Source of the DNA: Diprion similis | Lineage: Eukaryota; Arthropoda; Insecta; Hymenoptera; Diprionidae | Assembly: GCF_021155765.1 (NCBI RefSeq) | Contig: NC_060111.1 | Coordinates: forward strand, 6,730,481-6,794,480 | DNA: 64,000 bases | Direction: 5' to 3' | Shown here: positions 36,401 through 49,536 of the stretch, in pieces | How positions within the stretch are numbered: the first letter of the stretch is position 1 | Layout of the letters: every line of letters starts with the position of its first letter | Translations under genes and position numbers: made by a program | The notes under the pieces: model-generated | Databases searched by the model: none | The model's input: the letters and a program-made list of their open reading frames with translations, nothing else | Told to the model about the DNA's origin: nothing

Positions 36401-39400
36401 ATTTTTCATGTGTTTTCTGAGTTCCTGGGCGTCGAATTAGTCTAAAAAGCGTCATACGGATCGATTCCCAGACAGAAGATTTTTCGGCCAAAAAAAATCC
36501 AAGGCTAACCCCTTTGCATTTTTGGCGAAAATTTCGACGACTTTGAAAAGTGCTGCAATTAATTCTTTAGGGTACTATTCCGACGTGATTTTGCGAGAGG
36601 AATCGATTAATCGCAGTCCCGATACGCTGCGAGCAACACCTGCAAAGTTACAGCCGAAAAACTGCAGATTTTCATCGTCATTTCTCTGCTGCTGGTCCTA
36701 GGCTATTTTTCATGTGTTTTCTGAGTTCCTGGGCGTCGAATTAGTCTAAGAAGCGTCATACGGATCGATTCCCAGACAAAAGATTTTTCGGCCAAAAAAA
36801 ATCCAAGGCTAACCCCTTTCCATTTTTGGCGAAAATTTCGACGACTTTGGAAAGTGCTGCAATTAATTCTTCAGGGTACTATTCCGACGTGATTTTGCGA
36901 GAGGAATCGAATAATCGCAGTCCCGATACGCTGCAAGCAACACCTGCAAAGTTACAGCCGAAAAACTGCGGATTTTCATCGTCATTTCTCTGCTGCTGGT
37001 CCTAGGCTATTTTTCATGTGTTTTCTGAGTTCCTGGGCGTCGAATTAGTCTAAAAAGCGTCATACGGATCGATTCCCAGACAAAAGATTTTTCGGCCAAA
37101 AAAAATCCAAGGCTAACCCCTTTGCATTTTTGGCGAAAATTTCGACGACTTTGAAAAGTGCTGCAATTAATTCTTTAGGGTACTATTCCGACGTGATTTT
37201 GCGAGAGGAATCGATTAATCGCAGTCCCGATACGCTGCGAGCAACACCTGCAAAATTACAGCCGAAAAACTGCAGATTTTCATCGTCATTTCTCTGCTGC
37301 TGGTCCTAGGCTATTTTTCATGTGTTTTCTGAGTTCCTGTGCGTCGAATTAGTCTAAAAAGCGTCATACGGATCGATTCCCAGACAAAAGATTTTTCGGC
37401 CAAAAAAAATCCAAGGCTAACCCCTTTGCATTTTTGGCGAAAATTTCGATGACTTTGAAAAGTGCTGCAATTGATTCTTTAGGGTACTATTCCGACGTGA
37501 TTTTGCGAGAGGAATCGATTAATCGCAGTCCCGATACGCTGCGAGCAACACCTGCAAAGTTACAGCCGAAAAACTGCAGATTTTCATCGTCATTTCTCTG
37601 CTGCTGGACCTAGGCTATTTTTCATGTGTTTTCTGAGTTCCTGTGCGTCGAATTAGTCTAAAAAGCGTCATACGGATCGATTCCCAGACAAAAGATTTTT
37701 CGGCCAAAAAAAATCCAAGGCTAACCCCTTTGCATTTTTGGCGAAAATTTCGACGACTTTGAAAAGTGCTGCAATTGATTCTTTAGGGTACTATTCCGAC
37801 GTGATTTTGCGAGAGGAATCGATTAATCGCAGTCCCGATGCGCTGCGAGCAACACCTGCAAAGTTACAGCCGAAAAACTGCAGATTTTCATCGTCATTTC
37901 TCTGCTGCTGGTCCTAGGCTATTTTTCATGTGTTTTCTGAGTTCCTGTGCGTCGAATTAGTCTAAAAAGCGTCATACGGATCGATTCCCAGACAAAAGAT
38001 TTTTCGGCCAAAAAAAATCCAAGGCTAACCCCTTTGCATTTTTGGCGAAAATTTCGACGACTTTGAAAAGTGCTGCAATTGATTCTTTAGGGTACTATTC
38101 CGACGTGATTTTGCGAGAGGAATCGATTAATCGCAGTCCCGATACGCTGCGAGCAACACCTGCAAAGTTACAGCCGAAAAACTGCAGATTTTCATCGTCA
38201 TTTTTCTGCTGCTGGACCTAGGCTATTTTTCATGTGTTTTCTGAGTTCCTGGGCGTCGAATTAGTCTAAAAAGCGTCATACGGATCGATTGCCAGACAAA
38301 AGATTTTTCGGCCAAAAAAAATCCAAGGCTAACCCCTTTGCATTTTTGGCGAAAATTTCGACGACTTTGAAAAGTGCTGCAATTAATTCTTTAGGGTACT
38401 ATTCCGACGTGATTTTGCGAGAGGAATCGATTAATCGCAGTCCCGATACGCTGCGAGCAACACCTGCAAAGTTACAGCCGAAAAACTGCGGATTTTCATC
38501 GTCATTTCTCTGCTGCTGGTCCTAGGCTATTTTTCATGTGTTTTCTGAGTTCCTGGGCGTCGAATTAGTCTAAAAAGCGTCATACGGATCGATTCCCAGA
38601 CAAAAGATTTTTCGTCCAAAAAAAATCCAAGGCTAACCCCTTTGCATTTTTGGCGAAAATTTCGACGACTTTGAAAAGTGCTGCAATTGATTCTTTAGGG
38701 TACTATTCCGACGTGATTTTGCGAGAGGAATCGATTAATCGCAGTCCCGATGCGCTGCGAGCAACACCTGCAGAGTTACAGCCGGAAAACTGAAGATTTT
38801 CATCGTCATTTCTCTGCTGCTGGTCCTAGGCTATTTTTCATGTGTTTTCTGAGTTCCTGGGCGTCAAATCAGTCTAAAAAGCGTCATACGGATCGATTCC
38901 CAGACAAAAGATTTTTCGGCCAAAAAAAATCCAAGGCTAACCCCTTTGCATTTTTGGCGAAAATTTTGACGACTTTGGAAAGTGCTGCAATTAATTCTTT
39001 AGGGTACTATTCCGACGTGATTTTGCGAGAGGAATCGATTAATCGCAGTCCCGATACGCTGCGAGCAACACCTGCAAAGTTACAGCCGAAAAACTGCAGA
39101 TTTTCATCGTCATTTTTCTGCTGCTGGACCTAGGCTATTTTTCATGTGTTTTCTGAGTTCCTGGGCGTCGAATTAGTCTAAAAAGCGTCATACGGATCGA
39201 TTGCCAGACAAAAGATTTTTCGGCCAAAAAAAATCCAAGGCTAACCCCTTTGCATTTTTGGCGAAAATTTCGACGACTTTGAAAAGTGCTGCAATTAATT
39301 CTTTAGGGTACTATTCCGACGTGATTTTGCGAGAGGAATCGATTAATCGCAGTCCCGATACGCTGCGAGCAACACCTGCAAAGTTACAGCCGAAAAACTG

Positions 39401-42400
39401 CGGATTTTCATCGTCATTTCTCTGCTGCTGGTCCTAGGCTATTTTTCATGTGTTTTCTGAGTTCCTGTGCGTCGAATTAGTCTAAAAAGCGTCATACGGA
39501 TCGATTCCCAGACAAAAGATTTTTCGGCCAAAAAAAATCCAAGGCTAACCCCTTTGCATTTTTGGCGAAAATTTCGACGACTTTGAAAAGTGCTGCAATT
39601 GATTCTTTAGGGTACTATTCCGACGTGATTTTGCGAGAGGAATCGATTAATCGCAGTCCCGATACGCTGCGAGCAACACCTGCAAAGTTACAGCCGAAAA
39701 ACTGCGGATTTTCATCGTCATTTCTCTGCTGCTGGTCCTAGGCTATTTTTCATGTGTTTTCTGAGTTCCTGGGCGTCGAATTAGTCTAAAAAGCGTCATA
39801 CGGATCGATTCCCAGACAAAAGATTTTTCGTCCAAAAAAAATCCAAGGCTAACCCCTTTGCATTTTTGGCGAAAATTTCGACGACTTTGAAAAGTGCTGC
39901 AATTGATTCTTTAGGGTACTATTCCGACGTGATTTTGCGAGAGGAATCGATTAATCGCAGTCCCGATGCGCTGCGAGCAACACCTGCAGAGTTACAGCCG
40001 GAAAACTGAAGATTTTCATCGTCATTTCTCTGCTGCTGGTCCTAGGCTATTTTTCATGTGTTTTCTGAGTTCCTGGGCGTCAAATCAGTCTAAAAAGCGT
40101 CATACGGATCGATTCCCAGACAAAAGATTTTTCGGCCAAAAAAAATCCAAGGCTAACCCCTTTGCATTTTTGGCGAAAATTTTGACGACTTTGGAAAGTG
40201 CTGCAATTAATTCTTTAGGGTACTATTCCGACGTGATTTTGCGAGAGGAATCGATTAATCGCAGTCCCGATACGCTGCGAGCAACACCTGCAAAGTTACA
40301 GCCGAAAAACTGCAGATTTTCATCGTCATTTCTCTGCTGCTGGTCCTAGGCTATTTTTCATGTGTTTTCTGAGTTCCTGTGCGTCGAATTAGTCTAAAAA
40401 GCGTCATACGGATCGATTCCCAGACAAAAGATTTTTCGGCCAAAAAAAATCCAAGGCTAACCCCTTTGCATTTTTGGCGAAAATTTCGACGACTTTGAAA
40501 AGTGCTGCAATTGATTCTTTAGGGTACTATTCCGACGTGATTTTGCGAGAGGAATCGATTAATCGCAGTCCCGATACGCTGCGAGCAACACCTGCAAAGT
40601 TGCAGCCGAAAAACTGCAGATTTTCATCGTCATTTCTCTGCTGCTGGACCTAGGCTATTTTTCATGTGTTTTCTGAGTTCCTGGGCGTCGAATCAGTCTA
40701 AAAAGCGTCATACGGATCGATTTCCAGACAAAAGATTTTTCGGCCAAAAAAAATCCAAGGCTAACCCCTTTGCATTTTTGGCGAAAATTTCGACGACTTT
40801 GAAAAGTGCTGCAATTAATTCTTTAGGGTACTATTCCGACGTGATTTTGCGAGAGGAATCGATTAATCGCAGTCCCGATACGCTGCGAGCGACACCTGCA
40901 AAGTTACAGCCGAAAAACTGCAGATTTTAATCGTCATTTCTCTGCTGCTGTTCCTAGGCTATTTTTCATGTGTTTTCTGAGTTCCTGGGCGTCGAATTAG
41001 TCTAAAAAGCGTCATACGGATCGATTCCCAGACAGAAGATTTTCCGGCCAAAAAAAATCCAAGGCTAACCCCTTTGCATTTTTGGCGAAAATTTCGACGA
41101 CTTTGAAAAGTGCTGCAATTAATTCTTTAGGGTACTATTCCGACGTGATTTTGCGAGAGGAATCGATTAATCGCAGTCCCGATACGCTGCGAGCAACACC
41201 TGCAAAGTTACAGCCGAAAAACTGCAGATTTTCATCGTCATTTCTCTGCTGCTGGTCCTAGGCTATTTTTCATGTGTTTTCTGAGTTCCTGGGCGTCGAA
41301 TTAGTCTAAGAAGCGTCATACGGATCGATTCCCAGACATAAGATTTTTCGGCCAAAAAAAATCCAAGGCTTAACCCCTTTGCATTTTTGGCGAAAATTTC
41401 GACGACTTTGAAAAGTGCTGCAATTAATTCTTTAGGGTACTATTCCGACGTGATTTTGCGAGAGGAATCGATTAATCGCAGTCCCGATACGCTGCGAGCA
41501 ACACCTGCAAAATTACAGCCGAAAAACTGCAGATTTTCATCGTCATTTCTCTGCTGCTGGTCCTAGGCTATTTTTCATGTGTTTTCTGAGTTCCTGTGCG
41601 TCGAATTAGTCTAAAAAGCGTCATACGGATCGATTCCCAGACAAAAGATTTTTCGGCCAAAAAAAATCCAAGGCTAACCCCTTTGCATTTTTGGCGAAAA
41701 TTTCGATGACTTTGAAAAGTGCTGCAATTGATTCTTTAGGGTACTATTCCGACGTGATTTTGCGAGAGGAATCGATTAATCGCAGTCCCGATACGCTGCG
41801 AGCAACACCTGCAAAGTTACAGCCGAAAAACTGCAGATTTTCATCGTCATTTCTCTGCTGCTGGACCTAGGCTATTTTTCATGTGTTTTCTGAGTTCCTG
41901 TGCGTCGAATTAGTCTAAAAAGCGTCATACGGATCGATTCCCAGACAAAAGATTTTTCGGCCAAAAAAAATCCAAGGCTAACCCCTTTGCATTCTTGGCG
42001 AAAATTTCGACGACTTTGAAAAGTGCTGCAATTAATTCTTTAGGGTACTATTCCGACGTGATTTTGCGAGAGGAATCGATTAATCGCAGTCCCGATACGC
42101 TGCGAGCAACACCTGCAAAGTTACAGCCGAAAAACTGCAGATTTTCATCGTCATTTCTCTGCTGCTGGTCCTAGGCTATTTTTCATGTGTTTTCTGAGTT
42201 CCTGGGCGTCGAAGTAGTCTAAAAAGCGTCATACGGATCGATTCCCAGACAAAAGATTTTTCGGCCAAAAAAAATCCAAGGCTAACCCCTTTGCATTTTT
42301 GGCGAAAATTTCGACGACTTTGAAAAGTGCTGCAATTAATTCTTTAGGGTACTATTCCGACGTGATTTTGCGAGAGGAATCGATTAATCGCAGTCCCGAT

Positions 42401-45400
42401 ACGCTGCGAGCAACACCTGCAAAGTTACAGCCGAAAAACTGCAGATTTTCATCGTCATTTCTCTGCTGCTGGTCCTAGGCTATTTTTCATGTGTTTTCTG
42501 AGTTCCTGGGCGTCGAATTAGTCTAAAAAGCGTCATACGGATCGATTCCCAGACAAAAGATTTTTCGGCCAAAAAAAATCCAAGGCTAACCCCTTTGCAT
42601 TTTTGGCGAAAATTTCGACGACTTTGAAAAGTGCTGCAATTAATTCTTTAGGGTACTTTTCCGACGTGATTTTGCGAGAGGAATCGATTAATCGCAGTCC
42701 CGATACGCTGCGAGCAACACCTGCAAAGTTACAGCCGAAAAACTGCAGATTTTCATCGTCATTTCTCTGCTGCTGGTCCTAGGCTATTTTTCATGTGTTT
42801 TCTGAGTTCCTAGGCGTCGAATTAGTCTAAAAAGCGTCATACGGATCGATTCCCAGACAAAAGATTCTTCGGCCAAAAAAAATCCAAGGCTAACCCCTTT
42901 GCATTTTTGGCGAAAATTTCGACGACTTTGAAAAGTGCTGCAATTAATTCTTTAGGGTACTATTCCGACGTGATTTTGCGAGAGGAATCGATTAATCGCA
43001 GTCCCGATACGCTGCGAGCAACACCTGCAAAGTTACAGCCGAAAAACTGCAGATTTTCATCGTTATTTCTCTGCTGCTGGTCCTAGGCTATTTTTCATGT
43101 GTTTTCTGAGTTCCTGGGCGTCGAATTAGTCTAAAAAGCGTCATACGGATCGATTCCCAGACAAAAGATTTTTCGGCCAAAAAAAATCCAAGGCTAACCC
43201 CTTTGCATTTTTGGCGAAAATTTCGACGACTTTGAAAAGTGCTGCAATTAATTCTTTAGGGTACTATTCCGACGTGATTTTGCGAGAGGAATCGATTAAT
43301 CGCAGTCCCGATACGCTGCGAGCAACACCTGCAAAGTTACAGCCGAAAAACTGCGGATTTTCATCGTCATTTCTCTGCTGCTGGTCCTAGGCTATTTTTC
43401 ATGTGTTTTCTGAGTTCCTGGGCGTCGAATTAGTCTAAAAAGCGTCATACGGATCGATTCCCAGACAAAAGATTTTTCGGCCAAAAAAAGTCCAAGGCTA
43501 ACCCCTTTGCATTTTTGGCGAAAATTTCGACGACTTTTAAAAGTGCTGCAATTGATTTTTCAGGGTACTATTCCGACGTGATTTTGCGTGAGGAATCGAT
43601 TAATCGCAGTCCCGATACGCTGCGAGCAACACCTGCAAAGTTACAGCCGAAAAACTGCAGATTTTCATCGTCATTTCTCTGCTGCTGGTCCTAGGCTATT
43701 TTTCATGTGTTTTCTGAGTTCCTGGGCGTCGAAGTAGTCTAAAAAGCGTCATACGGATCGATTCCCAGACAAAAGATTTTTCGGCCAAAAAAAATCCAAG
43801 GCTAACCCCTTTGCATTTTTGGCGAAAATTTCGACGACTTTGAAAAGTGCTGCAATTAATTCTTTAGGGTACTATTCCGACGTGATTTTGCGAGAGGAAT
43901 CGATTAATCGCAGTCCCGATACGCTGCGAGCAACACCTGCAAAGTTACAGCCGAAAAACTGCAGATTTTCATGGTCATTTCTCTGCTGCTGGTCCTAGGC
44001 TATTTTTCATGTGTTTTCTGAGTTCCTGGGCGTCGAATTAGTCTAGAGAGCGTCATACGGATCGATTCCCAGACAAAAGATTTTTCGGCCAAAAAAAATC
44101 CAAGGCTAACCCCTTTGCATTTTTGGCGAAAGTTTCGACGACTTTGAAAAGTGCTGCAATTAATTCTTTAGGGTACTATTCCGACGTGATTTTGCGAGAG
44201 GAATCGATTAATCGCAGTCCCGATACGCTGCGAGCAACACCTGCAAAGTTACAGCCGAAAAACTGCGGATTTTCATCGTCATTTCTCTGCTGCTGGTCCT
44301 AGGCTATTTTTCATGTGTTTTCTGAGTTCCTGGGCGTCGAATTAGTCTAAAAAGCGTCATACGGATCGATTCCCAGACAAAAGATTTTTCGGCCAAAAAA
44401 ATTCCAAGGCTAACCCCTTTGCATTTTTGGCGAAAATTTCGACGACTTTGAAAAGTGCTGCAATTAATTTTTTAGGGTACTATTCCGACGTGATTTTGCG
44501 AGAGGAATCGATTAATCGCAGTCCCGATACGCTGCGAGCAACACCTGCAAAGTTACAGCCGAAAAACTGCAGATTTTAATCGTCATTTCTCTGCTGCTGT
44601 TCCTAGGCTATTTTTCATGTGTTTTCTGAGTTCCTGTGCGTCGAATTAGTCTAAAAAGCGTCATACGGATCGATTCCCAGACAAAAGATTTTTCGGCCAA
44701 AAAAAATCCAAGGCTAACCCCTTTGCATTTTTGGCGAAAATTTCGACGACTTTGAAAAGTGCTGCAATTAATTCTTTAGGGTACTATTCCGACGTGATTT
44801 TGCGAGAGGAATCGATTAATCGCAGTCCCGATACGCTGCGAGCAACACCTGCAAAGTTACAGCCGAAAAACTGCGGATTTTCATCGTCATTTCTCTGCTG
44901 CTGGTCCTAGGCTATTTTTCATGTGTTTTCTGAGTTCCTGGGCGTCGAATTAGTCTAAAAAGCGTCATACGGATCGATTCCCAGACAAAAGATTTTTCGG
45001 CCAAAAAAAATCCAAGGCTAACCCCTTTGCATTTTTGGCGAAAATTTCGACGACTTTGAAAAGTGCTGCAATTGATTTTTCAGGGTACTATTCCGACGTG
45101 ATTTTGCGTGAGGAATCGATTAATCGCAGTCCCGATACGCTGCGAGCAACACCTGCAAAGTTACAGCCGAAAAACTGCAGATTTTCATCGTCATTTCTCT
45201 GCTGCTGGTCCTAGGCTATTTTTCATGTGTTTTCTGAGTTCCTGTGCGTCGAATTAGTCTAAAAAGCGTCATACGGATCGATTCCCAGACAAAAGATTTT
45301 TCGGCCAAAAAAAATCCAAGGCTAACCCCTTTGCATTTTTGGCGAAAATTTCGACGACTTTGAAAAGTGCTGCAATTGATTCTTTAGGGTACTATTCCGA

Positions 45401-48400
45401 CGTGATTTTGCGAGAGGAATCGATTAATCGCAGTCCCGATACGCTGCGAGCAACACCTGCAAAGTTACAGCCGAAAAACTGCAGATTTTCATCGTCATTT
45501 CTCTGCTGCTGGACCTAGGCTATTTTTCATGTGTTTTCTGAGTTCCTGTGCGTCGAATTAGTCTAAAAAGCGTCATACGGATCGATTCCCAGACAAAAGA
45601 TTTTTCGGCCAAAAAAAATCCAAGGCTAACCCCTTTGCATTTTTGGCGAAAATTTCGACGACTTTGAAAAGTGCTGCAATTGATTCTTTAGGGTACTATT
45701 CCGACGTGATTTTGCGAGAGGAATCGATTAATCGCAGTCCCGATGCGCTGCGAGCAACACCTGCAAAGTTACAGCCGAAAAACTGCAGATTTTCATCGTC
45801 ATTTCTCTGCTGCTGGTCCTAGGCTATTTTTCATGTGTTTTCTGAGTTCCTGTGCGTCGAATTAGTCTAAAAAGCGTCATACGGATCGATTCCCAGACAA
45901 AAGATTTTTCGGCCAAAAAAAATCCAAGGCTAACCCCTTTGCATTTTTGGCGAAAATTTCGACGACTTTGAAAAGTGCTGCAATTGATTCTTTAGGGTAC
46001 TATTCCGACGTGATTTTGCGAGAGGAATCGATTAATCGCAGTCCCGATACGCTGCGAGCAACACCTGCAAAGTTACAGCCGAAAAACTGCAGATTTTCAT
46101 CGTCATTTCTCTGCTGCTGGACCTAGGCTATTTTTCATGTGTTTTCTGAGTTCCTGTGCGTCGAATTAGTCTAAAAAGCGTCATACGGATCGATTCCCAG
46201 ACAAAAGATTTTTCGGCCAAAAAAAATCCAAGGCTAACCCCTTTGCATTTTTGGCGAAAATTTCGACGACTTTGAAAAGTGCTGCAATTAATTCTTTAGG
46301 GTACTATTCCGACGTGATTTTGCGAGAGGAATCGATTAATCGCAGTCCCGATACGCTGCGAGCAACACCTGCAAAGTTACAGCCGAAAAACTGCGGATTT
46401 TCATCGTCATTTCTCTGCTGCTGGTCCTAGGCTATTTTTCATGTGTTTTCTGAGTTCCTGGGCGTCGAATTAGTCTAAAAAGCGTCATACGGATCGATTC
46501 CCAGACAAAAGATTTTTCGTCCAAAAAAAATCCAAGGCTAACCCCTTTGCATTTTTGGCGAAAATTTCGACGACTTTGAAAAGTGCTGCAATTGATTCTT
46601 TAGGGTACTATTCCGACGTGATTTTGCGAGAGGAATCGATTAATCGCAGTCCCGATGCGCTGCGAGCAACACCTGCAGAGTTACAGCCGGAAAACTGAAG
46701 ATTTTCATCGTCATTTCTCTGCTGCTGGTCCTAGGCTATTTTTCATGTGTTTTCTGAGTTCCTGGGCGTCGAATCAGTCTAAAAAGCGTCATACGGATCG
46801 ATTCCCAGACAAAAGATTTTTCGGCCAAAAAAAATCCAAGGCTAACCCCTTTGCATTTTTGGCGAAAATTTCGACGACTTTGGAAAGTGCTGCAATTAAT
46901 TCTTTAGGGTACTATTCCGACGTGATTTTGCGAGAGGAATCGATTAATCGCAGTCCCGATACGCTGCGAGCAACACCTGCAAAGTTACAGCCGAAAAACT
47001 GCAGATTTTCATCGTCATTTCTCTGCTGCTGGTCCTAGGCTATTTTTCATGTGTTTTCTGAGTTCCTGTGCGTCGAATTAGTCTAAAAAGCGTCATACGG
47101 ATCGATTCCCAGACAAAAGATTTTTCGGCCAAAAAAAATCCAAGGCTAACCCCTTTGCATTTTTGGCGAAAATTTCGACGACTTTGAAAAGTGCTGCAAT
47201 TGATTCTTTAGGGTACTATTCCGACGTGATTTTGCGAGAGGAATCGATTAATCGCAGTCCCGATACGCTGCGAGCAACACCTGCAAAGTTACAGCCGAAA
47301 AACTGCAGATTTTAATCGTCATTTCTCTGCTGCTGTTCCTAGGCTATTTTTCATGTGTTTTCTGAGTTCCTGGGCGTCGAATCAGTCTAAAAAGCGTCAT
47401 ACGGATCGATTTCCAGACAAAAGATTTTTCGGCCAAAAAAAATCCAAGGCTAACCCCTTTGCATTTTTGGCGAAAATTTCGACGACTTTGAAAAGTGCTG
47501 CAATTAATTCTTTAGGGTACTATTCCGACGTGATTTTGCGAGAGGAATCGATTAATCGCAGTCCCGATACGCTGCGAGCGACACCTGCAAAGTTACAGCC
47601 GAAAAACTGCAGATTTTAATCGTCATTTCTCTGCTGCTGTTCCTAGGCTATTTTTCATGTGTTTTCTGAGTTCCTGGGCGTCGAATTAGTCTAAAAAGCG
47701 TCATACGGATCGATTCCCAGACAGAAGATTTTTCGGCCAAAAAAAATCCAAGGCTAACCCCTTTGCATTTTTGGCGAAAATTTCGACGACTTTGAAAAGT
47801 GCTGCAATTAATTCTTTAGGGTACTATTCCGACGTGATTTTGCGAGAGGAATCGATTAATCGCAGTCCCGATACGCTGCGAGCAACACCTGCAAAGTTAC
47901 AGCCGAAAAACTGCAGATTTTCATCGTCATTTCTCTGCTGCTGGTCCTAGGCTATTTTTCATGTGTTTTCTGAGTTCCTGGGCGTCGAATTAGTCTAAGA
48001 AGCGTCATACGGATCGATTCCCAGACAAAAGATTTTTCGGCCAAAAAAAATCCAAGGCTAACCCCTTTCCATTTTTGGCGAAAATTTCGACGACTTTGGA
48101 AAGTGCTGCAATTAATTCTTCAGGGTACTATTCCGACGTGATTTTGCGAGAGGAATCGAATAATCGCAGTCCCGATACGCTGCAAGCAACACCTGCAAAG
48201 TTACAGCCGAAAAACTGCGGATTTTCATCGTCATTTCTCTGCTGCTGGTCCTAGGCTATTTTTCATGTGTTTTCTGAGTTCCTGGGCGTCGAATTAGTCT
48301 AAAAAGCGTCATACGGATCGATTCCCAGACAAAAGATTTTTCGGCCAAAAAAAATCCAAGGCTAACCCCTTTGCATTTTTGGCGAAAATTTCGACGACTT

Positions 48401-48661
48401 TGAAAAGTGCTGCAATTAATTCTTTAGGGTACTATTCCGACGTGATTTTGCGAGAGGAATCGATTAATCGCAGTCCCGATACGCTGCGAGCAACACCTGC
48501 AAAATTACAGCCGAAAAACTGCAGATTTTCATCGTCATTTCTCTGCTGCTGGTCCTAGGCTATTTTTCATGTGTTTTCTGAGTTCCTGTGCGTCGAATTA
48601 GTCTAAAAAGCGTCATACGGATCGATTCCCAGACAAAAGATTTTTCGGCCAAAAAAAATCC
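27470..48661. repeat. Satellite array, 304-bp monomer, left block (about 70 copies)
   Basis: A 304-bp unit repeats head to tail; for example the block CTGCGAGCAACACCTGCA recurs at 27507, 27811 and 28115. About 70 monomers fit here with almost no length change: the only clear indel is one extra T at about 41371. Neighbouring monomers differ by a few substitutions (CCTGTGCGTCG or CCTGGGCGTCG; GGTCCTAGG or GGACCTAGG; CAATTGATTC or CAATTAATTC), which mark higher-order blocks of 3 and 4 units and a large block near 30.4-37.4 kb repeated near 42.0-48.6 kb. Each unit contains the palindromic core ATCGATTAATCGC. Open frames inside do not persist, since 304 is not a multiple of three. The array is probably heterochromatic, perhaps pericentromeric; that is inference. 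Confidence 0.97.
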
Positions 48662-48673
48662 AAGGCTAACCCC
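48662..48673. repeat. Target-site duplication, left copy
   Basis: AAGGCTAACCCC, satellite sequence directly abutting the poly(T) (minus-strand poly(A)) end of the retrotransposon. The same 12 bases recur at the other end of the element at 55747. Up to three more T could belong to the duplication but are masked by the tail. Confidence 0.9.
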
Positions 48674-48695
48674 TTTTTTTTTTTTTTTTTTTTTT
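48674..48695 (-). other. Poly(A) tail of the retrotransposon
   Basis: Twenty-two consecutive T on the plus strand, that is, a poly(A) tail on the minus-strand element, adjoining the target-site duplication. The length and purity point to a recent insertion. Confidence 0.9.
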
Positions 48696-48724
48696 GTTAT
48701 CGCTGGTAAAAATGCTTTATGCAC

Positions 48725-48756
48725 ACCCTGGAGTTTCGCGCAAGAAACTCCAGGGT
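48725..48756. other. Perfect 13-bp stem, 6-nt loop hairpin near the element's 3' end
   Basis: The arms ACCCTGGAGTTTC (48725-48737) and GAAACTCCAGGGT (48744-48756) flank the loop GCGCAA. It lies 30 bp from the poly(A) tail. It is a candidate recognition structure for target-primed reverse transcription. Confidence 0.8.
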
Positions 48757-48924
48757 AGTGTGGGACTCGCACCCACTAAAAAACCAGCGGCCACCCTGGT
48801 ACGGGTAGGGGACTCCCCGGAACCGCACGAGGCATAACCTCGGGGAGCCCCCCGGCACCTACCGCATTCGTGCGGACCTACCTCTAACGCCTAATTGGGA
48901 GTTGCGCCTCCCGTCCCACCCCAC

Positions 48925-49012
48925 TATGTATGTATATATATACATATAGTACACGTCCATACACATACATACATTCATACATTCACACACATACACACAC
49001 ACACACACGCTC
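48925..49012. repeat. TA / CATA / AC microsatellite inside the element's 3' region
   Basis: A run of TATATATA, CATACATACAT and ACACACACACAC units lies inside the 3' untranslated region of the retrotransposon. Confidence 0.8.
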
Positions 49013-49536
49013 ACATACGTATATAATATCCTAATATATTTTCGCCTTCCCCAATCCACCGATAAAACATCGGTGAATGCGTCCCTGCCCGATGGTGGAT
49101 GGTCCCTGTTCAGCGCTGTAGCCTGGGCTCCGCTCAGCGGAGCCGCTCAGCGTATGGTGACCCCCACTTAGTGCTCGTGTTGCTTTGACCGAGCACCCCT
49201 CCCACGCGAGTACGAGGTAGTAATGGGTCCGGCGCGGCCGTTCCATCCACCGTCCCAGGGCGTCGGAGGCCGAAGAAGAAGGAGAGGAAGAGGAAGAAGA
49301 AGAGGAAGCATGGCCGGGGCGACCCTATCCTACTCCTATCGACTGACAGCGTGACACTCTCTATCCTGACACCATCTATGTCACCCCGCGCTTCCCCCCT
49401 CCCCTCACCCGCCTCAGGGCCCCGTTACCGAGGGACGGGGTGGAGGCCGGCCGGTGCCCCGTCCCGCCAGCCCGTCTGGACCCCTACCCGTTCAGGTCTT
49501 GACCTGCCTCATGCGTGTGCCTACTCGCTTTTAGCC

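Larger units (their letters stand above)
48696..49536 (-). other. 3' untranslated region of the retrotransposon
   Basis: An 841-bp region between the ORF2 stop and the poly(A) tail. It contains a perfect 13-bp-stem hairpin close to the tail, a second imperfect GC-rich stem near 48810-48852 (CTCCCCG with CGGGGAG), and an AC/AT-rich microsatellite at about 48925-49012. LINE 3' ends often carry a stem-loop recognised by their own reverse transcriptase; that role here is inferred. Confidence 0.8.
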
